Numbered from the stretch's first letter, positions 1 to 14,965 are shown. The stretch: 64,000 bases of DNA from Lineus longissimus (GCF_910592395.1 NC_088308.1:28287501-28351500); one strand, 5' to 3'. Numbers and translations are program-made. Notes: a model not told the origin generated them from the sequence alone.

Positions 1-3000
1 ACTTGAGCTAATTACCGAACACACTGACGCATCCAAAATCTAATCAACGCATCTAAATAATCTAAAACAACTTGTTGCGCATCAGCGAGAAAAACATGCT
101 ACAGCCATGCATTGGCCCTAACCCGCCATCCCAATCTCGGAACCAACTCAACCTGCAGACCAATATCAAGGAGGCCTCCTATCACAGGTCACTGTCCATG
201 ATATGACCGGGTGTGCTCGGTCAATTATGGAAGGAAATGACTTATTGGTTCGATTAGCTGAAACTGGCAGGTGGTAGACAAGGAATGGGGCAGTGGAAAG
301 GTTACTTTCTGGGGAGTTCAGGCTGGGAAATAATGAAAGGTGGAAAGGTTACTTCGTGTCAGGACCAAGAAGAGAATTGCCATTAACTGAGGAAATCCAG
401 AATCAGTCAGGGCTTTATGCTACATCTGGCTGTGATGCCAAGGGAAGAATAGGTCAGTACCCACTTGGTGTTCTGAAGGTCTGAGGGAAGTTCTAAATTG
501 CCAGTTTTGTTGGTTACTAACAGAACCATCTTAAGACACATTGTGGACTTGCAATGACAATGACGAGAGCAGTAGAATAGGAAGAACAAATAGTTCAAAT
601 TGTAAGTGAAGGAGGCAGTATCTCATCCTTTGACATGATATGGGGACAATGAAGCAACCACAGCCTCATTGGACCTGACAGTTTCACCGATCTTATCATG
701 ATTATATTATCACAATACACCACCTAAAGCTTTCAAACATGTTGTCAGAGCTAGAGCTGGAAGCCCAAGAGCTTTCAGACTCACTTTCAGAGTTTCTAAG
801 CCATTATCAGTGGGACGTACATGCCACATTGTTTTCAAATGGAAATCTGAAGGAAATGAGCTGCATTTCCATCAATCTAAGCAGGAGATTAACAGTTTAA
901 TTACCTTAAGTGATTAATTGAATTTTGACATGCTAATCATGTCTTACTCTTTGGTTTGAATGCTGAAGAAGAACAAATCTTTCTTATAGCTCTCAAGCGC
1001 CCACATCCCGGACTAAAGCTTTTCACTAAACTTCATCAAATTCTAGTGACAAATTCCTTGAGGAATTTGCCTGTAAAAAGAGGAGAGAAAACAGGTGTAG
1101 AGTTTCTAACTGGTTTGTTGCTAGGCAGCCTTAGTGACACGAATGCTGTAGGAGGGAGAAGCACTTTTAGAGAGATCTGCTGATTTTCCCCTCCCTTGAT
1201 ATCCAACCTGCTGAAGTGAGAAAGTCACTTTGAATGACAAACACGTTACTGCCGCTCTAGATATATCGGATTTCTACTTTTGATGTGTCTCCATCGAAAA
1301 ACATCTTACGGAATGTTATCATTTGATGAAGTCAGTGAGTTATTCAAGTAGTAATTTGAGAGCAGATCACTTGGGATAGAATGTCACACTCAGCTCTTGT
1401 TCATCACCTTAAGCAATTCGCTTTGCTTTATTGCCAAATCACCTGAATGAGATATAACCACTTGAGTTAGGAACTGAACTTGATACTACTGTGACGCTAA
1501 CTTTAAACTGAAAATTTACTTGAGATATTTGAACAAGAAGTTCATCACAAACAGGAGGTATCATCCATGTAAAACTGATATGAAAGAACACAGAACCTTC
1601 TACCACTATCACGCTATGTTTAGCCATTGACGTTCTCCTCTGACAGTCTCCCAAGATTGGAAACCATGGCAGCTGATCCAGCCTCATTCAACAACCTATA
1701 TGAAAACCCCACAGAGACTATCTTTACCCCAAAGGCTTTGATGTGCATTGCAACACCAAGGGTATCCTCTCACAAAAGGAGCCAAGTATGAGTATTGACA
1801 AAACACTGGGGTTTAGAATGACAGACCTGTGTGCATAACTGCCCAAGAGAAATCGATAAATGCCTTGCTAAGCTCACATGAGAGGAGATTACTGACCAAC
1901 ACCACTTACTCTGACATTGCCCTGTTTTTCAACAACCTTAAGCATATCCTCCTCTCGTCTTTTGAGTCACGAGCAATACGGAGGACCTAACCATGCGACA
2001 AAGATGTACAAGATCGGCATACCAATCAGACTCGTTCATGACCTGGACACATCATATCAAAAGATGTGAGACCGAGTCACAACAGGATGAACAGCTATCC
2101 ATGGACAAGCCCAACAGGCCAGGGCTGCAGATCATGATCATAGGCTGTGATATATCTTGGGTGAGAGTTAGCGGCGATGGTGATTTGTAATGAGGAGGGG
2201 AGGTTTGAGCGCAGGAAGGATGGGCAGAATCTGTCTGGCTTTGGTGAGAGGCAATTTCCAATGATATAGAACATACCAGTAGACAGGAGTGGAGTCAAGC
2301 CTGACAAGGCAACCTCGGCCCGCCACCTTGCCAATGACAGGCGTAGGGATACACGGCTGGCCACCAAATAGGCAAACATTAGTTGTGACAATGGCACGTG
2401 TTTGAATTAAGTTCTCACGAGAATTTGGAACTTATTTTGAAAATTTGTCAGAATTTTGAACTAATGCCCCGCGAAAACCTCTAGTTTTTTTATTCTAAAT
2501 TAACTTTCTAAATACGCCAGCTTCTTATACATAATTAACGGATGAAACCCCAGCATCTAAACATCTCCTTTCAAATCAATAACTAGGAGTCGTCTTTCAT
2601 TAAAGCGCGCCTGCCTCCAGTCTTATAACAGTGTTATCAACGAGAGAGAACCGAGGATGTTCCCCACAAGCAACGTATGACATTTTATAACAGGAACGTA
2701 TCAAACATTAGAGACTGTTTCAATAAGGATGCGAAGAAGCTTGCTGGTGGCACCAAGTGACATTCACTTGGCTAATCATTTGGAGCAATTAGTGTCCCCC
2801 GAAACTTGATCCAAGGCACAATAAGAGCAAATTCATCAATGGGAATAATTAGACAAGTAATTTAACACTGATTTTCAATCACAAAAGGTATCTTCATTTA
2901 AAATCATAGATGACCTAAAATGTTGCCAGTTGAAGCTTATCGTGATTTCTATCTGGCATGATCACATGACATGCCTCAAGTTCATTTCCTGTGGCAGGAA

Positions 3001-4016
3001 ATACACATGGGAAATCCAACTCAATTCTACAAATTCCAATCGATTCTAAAATCCGGTAAACCCAACTGCTCAATGAGGGGTAATACCTGTACCCATTCAG
3101 ATGTGATGGCTATAAGGCATGGCCATATCCAATCATCATGCCCTTCACAATTTAATCAAAATCAGATGGGCCACGGTCGGGAGGGATATATCGAGGACAG
3201 ATATGGTAGCACTTTGTCAGCAGGGTTGTCTCAGAGTTTGATATCCTAACTCAAGCATGGAATTCTTGAAAACGGAAATATACTTTCATTTCTCAATGGG
3301 GTGATTAGCTGGATTGAGTTACAGTGATGTTTGTGCAAAGCAATTTTTCCAATCTGGATCTGTCTGATGTGTTTTAAAGCCAATTGTCACCACCATGGTA
3401 ATCATGTCTGTATGACAGAGGTATCATGGCCGACTGCATTTGGTACTCATATCTCCACAAACAAGTGGTGTGACATCAGGCTTGCAGTTAGCAGACCAAG
3501 GAGTCAGCAGTATGAGGTTCTTGATACATGCTGCTGATTACTCTTTGGAGGACTTTGGAGTCAAATCAAGTTCATGCAAAGTTTCATGATCAGGCGTAAC
3601 CAGATGCTAAATTGAGAAATCGTGGCTGAACTTCTGCCAACCGTGGTGTTGATTCAAAGTCATAAAGGAGAATTGCATCATATTTCAATTCTCAACAGCT
3701 AACTGCAATCCTCATGAACCAGCACACACTGAGGCACTTAAGTACAGAATGACTCGAGTATAGAACAGAAGGCAATAATGCCAGTAATTCTACTGGCAAG
3801 TGACAACAAATCTCATTAATAGTGCTACTAATGAAGACTTGAGGAGGAGGTCTGGTGATACACTCCATAGCTATTTGGTGATGATGGGGCAGTAATCAGT
3901 CATCATGTAGGAGCTTACACCAATTCGGAACAAATTACACCTAATAGTAACACAATGTGACATTTAACCATTCTCACATTCATCCATCTTTATTTCAATC
4001 ACCCAATCCTATCCAT

Positions 4017-5154
4017 CTGCCAAGGCTACAAGCTGACTGATATCTGCCAGGGTTACAAGCTGACTGATATCTGCCAAGGCTACAAGCTGACTGATATCTG
4101 CCAAGGCTACAAGCTGACTGATATCTGCCAAGGCTACAAGCTAACTGATATCTGCCAAGGCTACAAGCTGACTGATATCTGCCAAGGCTACAAGCTAACT
4201 GATATCTGCCAAGGCTGCAAGCTGACTGATATCTGCCAAGGCTACAAGCTGACTGATATCTGCCAAGGCTACAAGCTAACTGATATCTCCCAAGGCTGCA
4301 AGCTGACTGATATCTGCCAAGGCTACAAGCTAACTGATATCTGCCAAGGCTACAAGCTAACTGATATCTGCCAAGGCTGCAAGCTGACTGATATCTGCCA
4401 AGGCTACAAGCTGACTGATATCTGCCAAGGCTACAAACTGACTGATTTCGGCCAAGGCTACAAGCTGACTGATTTCGGCCAAGGCTACAAGCTGACTGAT
4501 ATCTGCCAAGGCTACGAGCTGACTGATATCTGCCAAGGCTACAAACTGACTGATATCTGCCAAGGCTACAAGCTGACTGATATCTGCCAAGGCTACGAGC
4601 TGACTGATATCTGCCAAGGCTACGAGCTGACTGATATCTGCCAAGGCTACAAACTGACTGATATCTGCCAAGGCTACAAGCTGACTGATATCTGCCAAGG
4701 CTACGAGCTGACTGATATCTGCCAAGGCTACAAACTGACTGATATCTGCCAAGGCTACAAACTGACTGATATCTGCCAAGGCTACGAGCTGACTGATATC
4801 TGCCAAGGCTACGAGCTGACTGATATCTTCCAAGGCTACAAGCTGACTGATATCTGCCAAGGCTACAAGCTGACTGATATCTGCCAAGGCTACGAGCTGA
4901 CTGATATCTGCCAAGGCTACAAACTGACTGATATCTGCCAAGGCTACGAGCTGACTGATATCTGCCAAGGCTACGAGCTGACTGATATCTGCCAAGGCTA
5001 CAAGCTGACTGATATCTGCCAAGGCTACGAGCTGACTGATATCTTCCAAGGCTACAAGCTGACTGATATCTTCCAAGGCTACAAGCTGACTGATATCTGC
5101 CAAGGCTACAAGCTGACTGATATCTTCCAAGGCTACAAGCTGACTGATATCTGC
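4017..5154. repeat. 27-bp minisatellite, about 42 copies
   Basis: Tandem array with consensus roughly CTGACTGATATC followed by TGCCAAGGCTACAAG; period 27, about 1.14 kb. Units differ by a few recurrent substitutions (ACAAG/ACGAG/GCAAG, CTGAC/CTAAC, CTGCC/CTTCC), and variants are intermixed. Because 27 is divisible by 3 and the unit lacks stops on the minus strand, two long overlapping frames (388 and 306 codons) stay open; this follows from the repeat and is not evidence of coding. Almost every unit contains GATATC. It sits in PKC intron 3. Confidence 0.97.
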
Positions 5155-8100
5155 AACACAAGCAGTGACCATATCATCAAATCCTTGTATGGCAAGCTGA
5201 ACCAAACATTGCTGAAAGTATGTTTCAAGTGGGACAACTGGTGATTTATTCAGTATCCATCTGGTCTGTCCATCCATATTCGATATCCTATAATTAAAAC
5301 ATTTTACGCGAACTTAGATGAGGCCCGTCAGTTATGTAAAGGCACTTAGAGATTTTACATTCATTTATTTAATACTAATAGAATCAGCCTGCTTCGGACC
5401 TGAATTGAATAAAGATACCTACCTGAATCTAAGACTGAAGATACCTTGACTATATTTCAAATCCACTGAGACAAGATAAGATGTAAAGTTCTGAAGCCAT
5501 TCGAGTAAGATCTCACACTTCTACTGAGGTAGACAAACACTTTAGCTGCAATGAGCACTTTACTTCCATGTTCATGAAGCTGACTGTTTTGGAAAGCAAC
5601 ACATTTAGCAAATCTCCTCAGTTTCTTGGTGTTAGCAGTTTCTGATTGAGATGGGGTATTGTCATCTGTAGCAAGACGTGGTGATGCACTATGGTTGGCA
5701 ATGAAGCTAGCAGCGTTAGAGCCAATGTCCAGTAACAGCAAGAGTCATGGACATCTGCATCATCCTTGAAGTGACCGGTATTTCACAGTCATAAGCTGAT
5801 CTTAGACACTCCGTATGTCTTCTGACTGTAAGCTATAAGATTCTTAGAGCTTACAATTTAAAGCAATTACTTATTAAGAATTCTGAGCCCATTTATTGTG
5901 ATAGACATAGAGAATGGAATCCGCCTTATGAAAGGTGATAATCACGGAGGTAATATTCTGCTGCAATCTGAGCACCAAGAACGATGTTCTCACCCAGAAG
6001 CTTACCAGGGATGCTCCTTTCATTTTGAGTTCACATAGCACTTCCCTCGGGCTCGAGAGGAGAGACGAAGCAGTGACCAGAAAGGAATACTCCTATTTCT
6101 TGGATTTCAATTCTGTCACCAGCATACATGTACCACTGCATTCTACACAAGGTCTGATTCCATTACAGCGGGATGCCCAGTGAATGTGTGAAACCATGCG
6201 ATTTTCACAGTCATTGGATTAATTTCGATGAAAGTTATCAGCTCGTCATTGTAACTGACCATAAAGTCTGTGGAACACGGGGCATCACAATGTCTCCCGC
6301 TGTAATGGGATCAGACCTTAATATCCCATCCACAGTACATTTCCTCGCTAATCCATTCAGTTGAGGGATAAACATGGATGACATATCAGGATATTGATAT
6401 GTCATGTGCAATAGTCCGACAAACAATGTGAGTAGCACGATCAGGCACTGAGGGCTTGCATGACAGGAAAATGATAACGGGTGAAACGGGTCAAGGTGAA
6501 TGCTGTCAGTAGCTAGAGCAAGGCTCACAATCCTTGCTTGTATTGGGAGCCAGAATGGAACTAGAAGCCTATAAGGTGGCCAAGGTGTTAGCACTGCTGT
6601 TTGTAGATTATGCTCAGGTCGGCAGAAATTTGGCAGAAATCAAGTTACACATACTGTCACTCCAGTCAACACTTACTCATTGAACCAACTGTCCTTGAAC
6701 TTCTACACAAATGTCCACCAACGTGTACTGCCAGCATCACTACCATTAATTGGTTGATCTGTCAACTGCAAATCAATGTTGTCACTCCCGATAATATTGC
6801 TGTCGATGCGAGCAGGAAACGGTAAAGGACAGAATTGATCTCTTAATGGCCAACTGAACTTTTCAAGTTCTGAGTGATGCCTGATGCTATCTTTCCAAGG
6901 TGGTATCTTCAAATCACACCGAATGGACTTGTGCAGTCAATGATAATGTGAGTTTATGTCAGCTCTTTTCATGTTGGTTTTAAACACATTACTGTCGCTG
7001 CCAACTATCATGTTCTTTAACAGCTATGGCCACAAAGAAATTCAAATATATTTGAAATTACCAACTGCAACTTATCCATAGTTGAAAATTTACCATCTCA
7101 GTATGTCATCAAGAAGTCAGATGTTTTTTTCCCTTCAGAAATATGATCGGATGAAGCAATGAGCCAATAGCCAATGCAAAGAACTGATAACTTTTTGATA
7201 CCAAAACCAAAGCTACTACAAAGCAACAGTATCCAATATCATACTGGTATCTTGCTCTCTGCTGGGAATCTAAAAGCTCCACAGTGTGTACTGAGTAAGC
7301 ATCGTATCTGGCCAATAACAAAATGTTTGGAGATGTTTTTCATGAACAAAGCATGAAACAATGATAGCCGGTAGAATATATATGATACACCACAGGTGAG
7401 TAATGCTATCTTCAGCTGACAATCCAAGTCTGCACATCTTAAGTAAAGTTAGGCAGAGGCGTGAACTCTTGATTACTTCAGCTTTACACCTTCATGAGAT
7501 GATGTAAGAACATTGGTGAGATCTTATGTGAACAGTAAACCTCCTGTACAGCAAGTCTAAGGAAAGGTGATATCTTCTCTTCAATATCAATAGCATTCTA
7601 ACCATGTTCCTCTACAAGGAGGTAAAGAACCTGTTTACATCTCTGCCACTATTACAAGATCCTCTTATTTCATAACGTGACATCACTAATGGTCAGGGGA
7701 AGTTGTCCTTGATCTCTAAGGGGATAACATGCAATGTCCCCCAATCCAATAGATGCTAAGGAGATTACAGAATGACACTGCTCAGGCTAGGGTCCATGGC
7801 CTGTGAGGAGCCTGTCAATGGCCGTATATATAGATTTATAGATGTCCTGACTGCATTACCAGAGGTACAAATGACACTAAGATGTGCCAAGCTACTCAGC
7901 CTGAGACAGTCACATCAATGTAGGTCAATCCTCGTCCAAAAGTAGAAAGCTATCTGATAATCCTTCATGAGACACCAGGCTGAATGTTGATACCATCTAG
8001 TATAACTGCCTCTCACAACAAGTCAATGCAACCTCATTCTAAGCAAGGTATGGCCAAGCTTATGATTTTCTAATTAAACACACCTGACTGAGTATATCGG

Positions 8101-9660
8101 TACATCTTCCTTTGTAAAAAAGCAAGCCATCTGCTGCACATTCATATTGCAATATACTACAGACTCAATTTCTGCACTCTGAAGGTAGAACTGTTTACTT
8201 TTGGTGGAACAACACTACTAGCTTGTTCTACAGGTAGCCTTCAAGTGTACTTACACCCCCAATCTCAAGGTCTAGACTAGAGAACGATGATGTTTATCAC
8301 ATCACCTCTTTAGTCCAATCAAAGCATCCATAGATATGATATACCAATGATATTGATTGAAAAGAGTTTTATAATTCTGAGCAGCAGTTCTATTAGTGAA
8401 GCTAGCCTCTTGCATTAAACGCTCTCACTTAATGGTTTGGTTGTACAACATGGTAATGAACAACATGCAGGGAACCCATTTAGTGTAAATACCAAGGAGT
8501 CTCCATTATCATCCACCATCCAAAGCGTTACTAAATGTGGATATTTTCATGAATATTATCCAGCAAACCTCATTAGTACACAAAACACTAACAGAGACAA
8601 TTAGATTAAGGCATAAAAGTGGCACAAGTTGTGATAAGTGGTGTTGACTGATGTTTCTGGAAGCTACACAGACGCCACTCTGGGATTACATGATTTTCTG
8701 GATATTGTAAAGGATATCCTCGTTTATTTCATTATTCAAGGAGGCTACCACTGAAGGGATCATGTATGATACTGTCATGAACCAACACAGAGTCTGACTT
8801 TTTTCCCTGCTTATCAAGCTTCAAATGAAAACTTTATCCAAAAAATATTGCATGAAAACAACTCGGTTGTCATCACTGACCACACCTCAACCAGCAATCG
8901 ACCAGCCCCAATATAAACAGTACCGACTGGAGGGAATTCCTGGCCAGGTTCAATAACTACCTGATGGGAATGCTTCAACCTCAATCAATCTCTTCTCGAT
9001 GCGTTTGATGTTCGTGCCAGTGATTAAAACTAGCAGACACAGCCGCAGGGATGTGACATTCATAGCCAGTTTACTCATTTGGCCCAGCCAACAAGCTAGG
9101 GAAGACTATTGATTTTCCTCCACTACAAAAACGTCTTCTCTTTTTACTATTATTATCACCTCTGGAGCCCAAACAGTTGGGAGTTTTTTCTGAGAAGGTG
9201 CATCATTAGCAAACCCTGAACACCCTACCTACCCCAATATCGGATAGTTCTTGGTATGTTAGTCATGATACCTCATGGAATCATAATTCTAAGAACACCT
9301 GACTACAAAAAGATTGCTTACATTTCCTTTGAAGCATTCAATAAATCAAACACCTGATCGACAAAGTGACAAGATTTCCTCTGATTTGTGAAGTGACTGC
9401 TCAATATAAGTTGATCTGTGCTTCGATTGGTGACAGGCCGAGGCACCATTCCATCAATAAGCTTGTAAACCTGTACCAAGACAGGACATTATGTGGTGAT
9501 TGCTTTCTTAGGGAAAGGATATTCTAGCTGAGGCATTAATGACTTGTCTGGATCCTATTATCAATCAATGAATGGGACTGATTTTCCCATACAGCGACCT
9601 CTGGCTAGTCTGTCTACCAATGCAATAGAACTGTGAGTCTTAGGAAGATTTCTGGATTGC

Positions 9661-10003
9661 TTAAAGGGAACTGGAACCGCCGAGCGATTTATTCAACTTT
9701 TCGACTTTCACCGCCCGAGAAAGTCAAACATCCAACTTCCTATTCGAGTTCAGATTTGTAGCTCCGCACCCAGTGCCCGAGCATGCGCAGTTCAATTTGT
9801 TATTATTGAGAATCATGTGAGAATCACGTGAGTCATGCGATCTTTCATTCATGAGTTTTCGTAGTAAATTCCATAGTAGTGACGTCACTCAATGATTGAC
9901 AGCTAGGCGCCTTTTTTCATTCATGCCTCGTTCTGATCACCCGATACGCGGGAAATGAAAACGAGGTCATACGAACTGGCTTGGCGGTTTCAGTTCCCTT
10001 TAA
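9661..10003. mobile_element. TTAA-flanked MITE with terminal inverted repeats
   Basis: 343-bp element bounded by TTAA on both sides (9661-9664 and 10000-10003). Just inside are inverted repeats of about 21 bp: AGGGAACTGGAACCGCCGAGC at the left and, reverse-complemented, AGGGAACTGAAACCGCCAAGC at the right, differing at two bases. TTAA duplications are typical of piggyBac and Kolobok superfamilies. No transposase frame is present, so it is non-autonomous. The inside is locally CpG-richer than its surroundings and contains TGACGTCA, CACGTG and GCATGCGCA. Confidence 0.8.
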
Positions 10004-13000
10004 CTCAGCTGGAGTTGTGCGTTTGTGAAACAGAACGACTGGCAGTTCATGTTTCTCTTCTTGGAAGATCCATACTAGCACTAGCGACCAGTGACCTTCA
10101 TCATCACCAACTGGTCATTACTTTCCATCTACAACTTGACATCTGCAGCGTTCTCAAACCTTCATCACTGTCAATTGTGACAGATGACCGCTTTTCTTCA
10201 AAGGAGCAACGGTATAGAGTAGAGTCTAATGATAACACAGGACAGATGTAACAGAGATCAATAGGGATTGCAGTATTGGTCTTAAGGCACTTTACGCCCA
10301 GGATTCTAACAGATAGAGCCTAGCTCGGATTAGCAATCGACCACAGGGGCAGGACTCCCTTCACTTGACTTACCTCAACAGGACCAGCTTGACTGAAACA
10401 GAGCATTAACTACAATACTAATGACATCAACTCGAGAGATAACTAGGCATCTAGAAGCTTGCTAATCAACCAAATTGAAAAAACTCAACTTCGACAAAAA
10501 ATAATTATCCTTTCATTCCAGACTAAACTAATTAACTTAAATATATTTGCTTTAAAAAGCAGATGCTGGAAATCCATTGCGACCAATTCTTTGAGAAAAG
10601 TAATCAAATTCTCTAGAATGAGGAGAAATCAATGAAGCAATTGTCAAAGCCAGTCGTTTAATCAAACTACAATTTCAACAAGTCCATTTTTTCCTTTCTA
10701 TACCCGAGCAAACCAGAGTTACAAATTGCTTTCATTCCACGGCGGATTAAATTAAAACTCTCTTTGTCCAATCAATGCATTCCGTTTGAGCGAACGTCCA
10801 AATGATATGATAGAACGATCGATAAAATCATGTATTTCTATGAAAGCTTTTAACAGCGATGTCAACTATAGATCACTTTGTCACTTTTTATGCACATTTG
10901 CCGTTATGGATAAATCTCTATGAACATGTCTCTGTGGGATAAAAATGGCATAACTGTTTCAGGGAAATCATACAAACATCAGCAAGTTAGTTGAACAAGT
11001 TAGTAAAAGATGGAGAATTACGTAAAAGTCTCATGTATGGTTACTGGTAGTAATGGGACATATTGACTTCTAATTCTGTAACGTTATATGACGACCACTG
11101 GCAATCATGAGGGACCAATGACAGACCAATAACACCTCTGAATCAGCCTAGAAACCAGATACCTTATAAATCAATGAGGCAATCATTGCTCCAATTGATT
11201 ATTATAACAATATCGAAGGTTATATTTGAATATCAGGAATATCCTTCTACGATCACCTATGGACTGTACCGATTCTTCTGCATGAAAGTGCATACATTTC
11301 AGCCTTAACTGGAGAAATCAAAAAGAGAAGGTAGTCTCTAGTGAAATACAGGTCTACCTCATTTTAATTTCTTGTCACTTCAAATAAAAGTCTGTCCAAA
11401 TATCAAATCCAGTAATTTTCTGTGTAAACACTGCTGGTTTGTACAGCCGGTCAGATTCACGCATGAATGCACAGCCAACTCTCATTGTGTTTTAAGCTTC
11501 TATCAGCTGGAATATCTGTAGTTATTCTGTAGAATTTGTCTAGTCCACAGGGTCCCTACCAACATCAAAGACAGTAACATCATGTTTACAACTGCCATGG
11601 TCTCTTAATATAGCTGATATTGGTATCTATTGTCTCGTACATGACCCAAAAAATCATCCAAAAGGGTAAGGAATTATTAACTTATATGATATGAGCATTT
11701 GTTCGCCAGCTCCTAACAGTAGTGCTTTCTGATGTTTCAATTGATTTATGGTTAATCAACCATTTTCTAAATTCCCCACGTCTTTCATGGGGTAATAATG
11801 ATATAGTTCCTCTCCTACTGATTCCTATTGAGATCTATTTACAATGGAACAGTCACAGCCTCACTAATCCAAAGACTATTCCATGTTCTCTCATCAAGAT
11901 CCTCATAATGAGGCCTGGGTCCATCAAAGATCACCATCCCAGGGGTCATTTATACATAATTAACTAACTATTCTTCCCAGGAATCAATGAGGAATTGGAC
12001 GCAACAGTATTATGATGCATCGATAATGACAAAGAAAGTTATAGATGATATTATTGAAACATTCGATTTGGTGACTTTCCCACAAACTGAACAATAAACT
12101 TAATTTACTTCATTACATAGCCTTGGACAGGAACTGGAACTACAAGGAAATATGCTGATGTCACCACCTCTGAAGTCCCTCCCTCAATGAACCCTCAAAT
12201 ATGGGCTGAGATAACCCAGACTGGAAAACTGACATGACGTTTTTAACCACAGCACTGTTTTAGTGTGCAAAGTGCCAACGCTGCCATGCCGCAGAGATGT
12301 AATGAGACGATTTGATCAATCAAATCCCACTGCATAATTCTCAACTCGGATGCAATTCAACCAAATAATACGGTACTTCTACTCTTAATTCTATTTCTGC
12401 ATCAAACCAGTATCGTCTATCAGCAATTACTGCAATGCACTTTCTGTCGGATGAAATTGCTCCAGGATTCATGAAAAAGCGAGTGCAGAGTGCTGTTTGG
12501 TTTTCCATGGGTGATGTGTGTTTTGACGAGTGACATGCAGCATCTGTCATAACCTTTCCGAGCGGTTCTTTGTACGGGATTGAAATCACTCGAAATGTTG
12601 ATACTCCCTGGGGCAGAGATAAAGGAGAATTTTAATATCGATAGTCATAATACCTCCGGGGCTGATCAATCTCTGCGCCAAAGATCAGTCACCTTTCAGC
12701 ACAGCATCTCTGCCAATTTCAAATCTGATGAAATCTTTCTCTTTACATGTTTTAACAAAAATATCTCTTCTCATCAAAAACACATTGAAAAGATTCAAAG
12801 CTTGCTCAAACCTTTCCCATTTAAAAGTTTAATATGCTTTGACAAGTGATACCATCCATCTGTCAAAGACATATGATTATTTGAATTTTCCTGATTGATG
12901 CAACATAATGGAATGGTTATATTTTGAAATTGGAATTTACAGTTTATAGACATCAATGCTTAGTGAAAGTTTCATCTGACTGATGGCGGGTTGCTCCAAT

Positions 13001-14456
13001 TATGGCATGGCATCTTGAAGTCTCATGACTCTTGACCAATCACAATTCAATGTTACTCTCTTTCTGAATCCAGTTCAACTCCTTTGTGTTGATGAACTTT
13101 ACCTAGTGTCAGGTGAACATTGCATCTCTTGCTATGATAATCCACCTAAGGTGACTAAGGCAGTTAGGTCTACAAGATCATCATTTCCGTTCCTCATAGA
13201 AATCCCAATCTCTAATTGACATAACCCTACCACAAGTAGCTGTAATGACAATCAAAGTTACTCCTCATTACAGCTCGTGGAAATGATAGTCAACAGATCA
13301 ATTGACTCCAATGTGACCGCCTAAGGTTGCCAAACAAACAGGATGATCTCATCCCCAAAACCAGATTGCCATTTGCACCGCCAACCAGAGATTTTTGTTG
13401 TAGTGACCTGCAACAATTATTACCGGAGGATGACACCTCATCTTACTAATGAAAGACGCATTGCTTGGCCTCCAAGTGGTACCAGGAGAACAAAGACAGA
13501 AATCTGCATTGATAATGAAAAGGAGAGGAAGTCCATTCTTGGTATATGACCATTGGTATATAAATCACCCAGTACTTGTTGTACCCATCAGCATTTCTAC
13601 ACGCATGATACTGTCACATCAGTTGACTGCTGGCTGACATAAAAAACACTATTAGGGCGGTCTGATCATCCTCCGCCTCCAAACCACACCACACTAATGG
13701 GACATATTAGTTACCCATTAGGAGATCAAAAGAAATGATAGTTCACACTAATTACTATTTGCTTGTAATTTGTGGTATTAAAGGTTTCAGTGACGAGTCA
13801 TTGTCTTCATTGTCTGCATCCTGGTTGGATCCTTCTTCATATGCTGTCCTGTGATCAGGAGTAGCAGCAATGGAGCAATATGTCTTAAAACCACAGACTT
13901 CATGGAGGGGGGGATCAAGAGCTGTTATGCTCAACCATGGAGGGCAGGGGGGCAATTCAACAGGGAATAAAAGAGCCATGCGTCCTGAGTGAGAGACCAT
14001 AAAGCAGAAATCAATTGCCAGCTTCAGGCCACTGAAAGTCAATGTCACGGTTCTTGTCACTGCTCTCACCTACTTTGAGCCTGCATCAAAAAAGTTCACC
14101 ACTCTTAAGATTTCAGCCAAACCTCATATAAAAGACACAAAACTGAGATTTGGCAAATTCTGCTTAGCAATAGTTCATTGACCTGATAGCTGAATACCAG
14201 TCTGGTCAGAAACTATATTCCAAACTGACAGTTCGTTGAACCCAAATTTACCAATGTAGCTTTGTTTCAGAACATTAGATAACTTTTACTTTGTTCCCTA
14301 ATCCCCTGGTAACAGAAAACTAAATGGACATCCACATACAGCTTGGAGAGTTTTTCTAATGTTGTTGATTTACCCAATAACGTAACCATAGAAACAGGAG
14401 ACTGGCGTACAATACCTCGGCGATCGCAGAGGAAAGGCGTCTGTAGAAGCCAAAGC

Positions 14457-14620
14457 ATTTTGATGTGTCTCACTTTCTATTCGTTTCTCTTGAAGCTGAA
14501 ACATTTTGATGTGTCTCACTTTCTATTCGTTTCTCTTGAAGCTGAAGCATTTTGATGTGTCTCACTTTCTATTCGTTTCTCTTGAAGATGAAGCATTTTG
14601 ATGTGTTGCACTGTCTATCT
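14457..14620. repeat. 46-bp tandem repeat, about 3.5 copies
   Basis: Unit begins ATTTTGATGTGTCTCACTTT and continues through CTATTCGTTTCTCTTGAAGC; copies start at 14457, 14503, 14549 and 14595, the last one decayed. Intronic. Confidence 0.9.
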
Positions 14621-14714
14621 GTCAGAGATCATTTCCATCCCACCGTCCATTCCCTGAATGACATCAGCTCACTAAGGTTCAGCTTCTATCTTGAATGACA
14701 GTGTTAGTAGAAGA

Positions 14715-14965
14715 CATTAACAGAGAAGGCCTCTGGTATCTCTAATAAGACGTTGGAGGAGCATGCCTCTTGTATCTCAAATTACAGTAAGACATGGGAG
14801 GGGTGGGCCTCTGGTATTTCTAATGACAGTAAGACGTCAGGGGGTGGGCCTCTGGTATCTCTAATGACAGTATAAGTCAAGGAGTAGGCCTCTGGTAACT
14901 CTAATGACAGTAAGACGATGGCTCTGGTATATCTAATGACAGTAAAACGGTAGAGGGTTGGGCAT
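14715..14965. repeat. Degenerate tandem repeat of roughly 45-50 bp
   Basis: About six imperfect units sharing GGCCTCTGGTATCTCTAATG and ACAGTAAGAC, with variable G-rich spacers. It follows about 100 bp after the 46-bp array but has an unrelated unit. Confidence 0.75.

Noticed and set aside
3995-5277. Long repetitive minus-strand open frames (388 and 306 codons) over the 27-bp array
   Set aside because: Two frames are open over the same DNA only because the 27-bp unit is a multiple of three without stops; no homology and no splice context.
5457-5741. 94-codon minus-strand frame with protein-like composition
   Set aside because: No recognisable domain and no good splice sites at its ends; left as unsupported within PKC intron 3.
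9690-9960. CpG-richer region read first as a gene promoter
   Set aside because: It lies wholly inside the TTAA-flanked MITE and no gene starts beside it.
13755-14069. 104-codon minus-strand frame with an acidic C-terminus
   Set aside because: No family resemblance, no splice support, and not a PKC domain.
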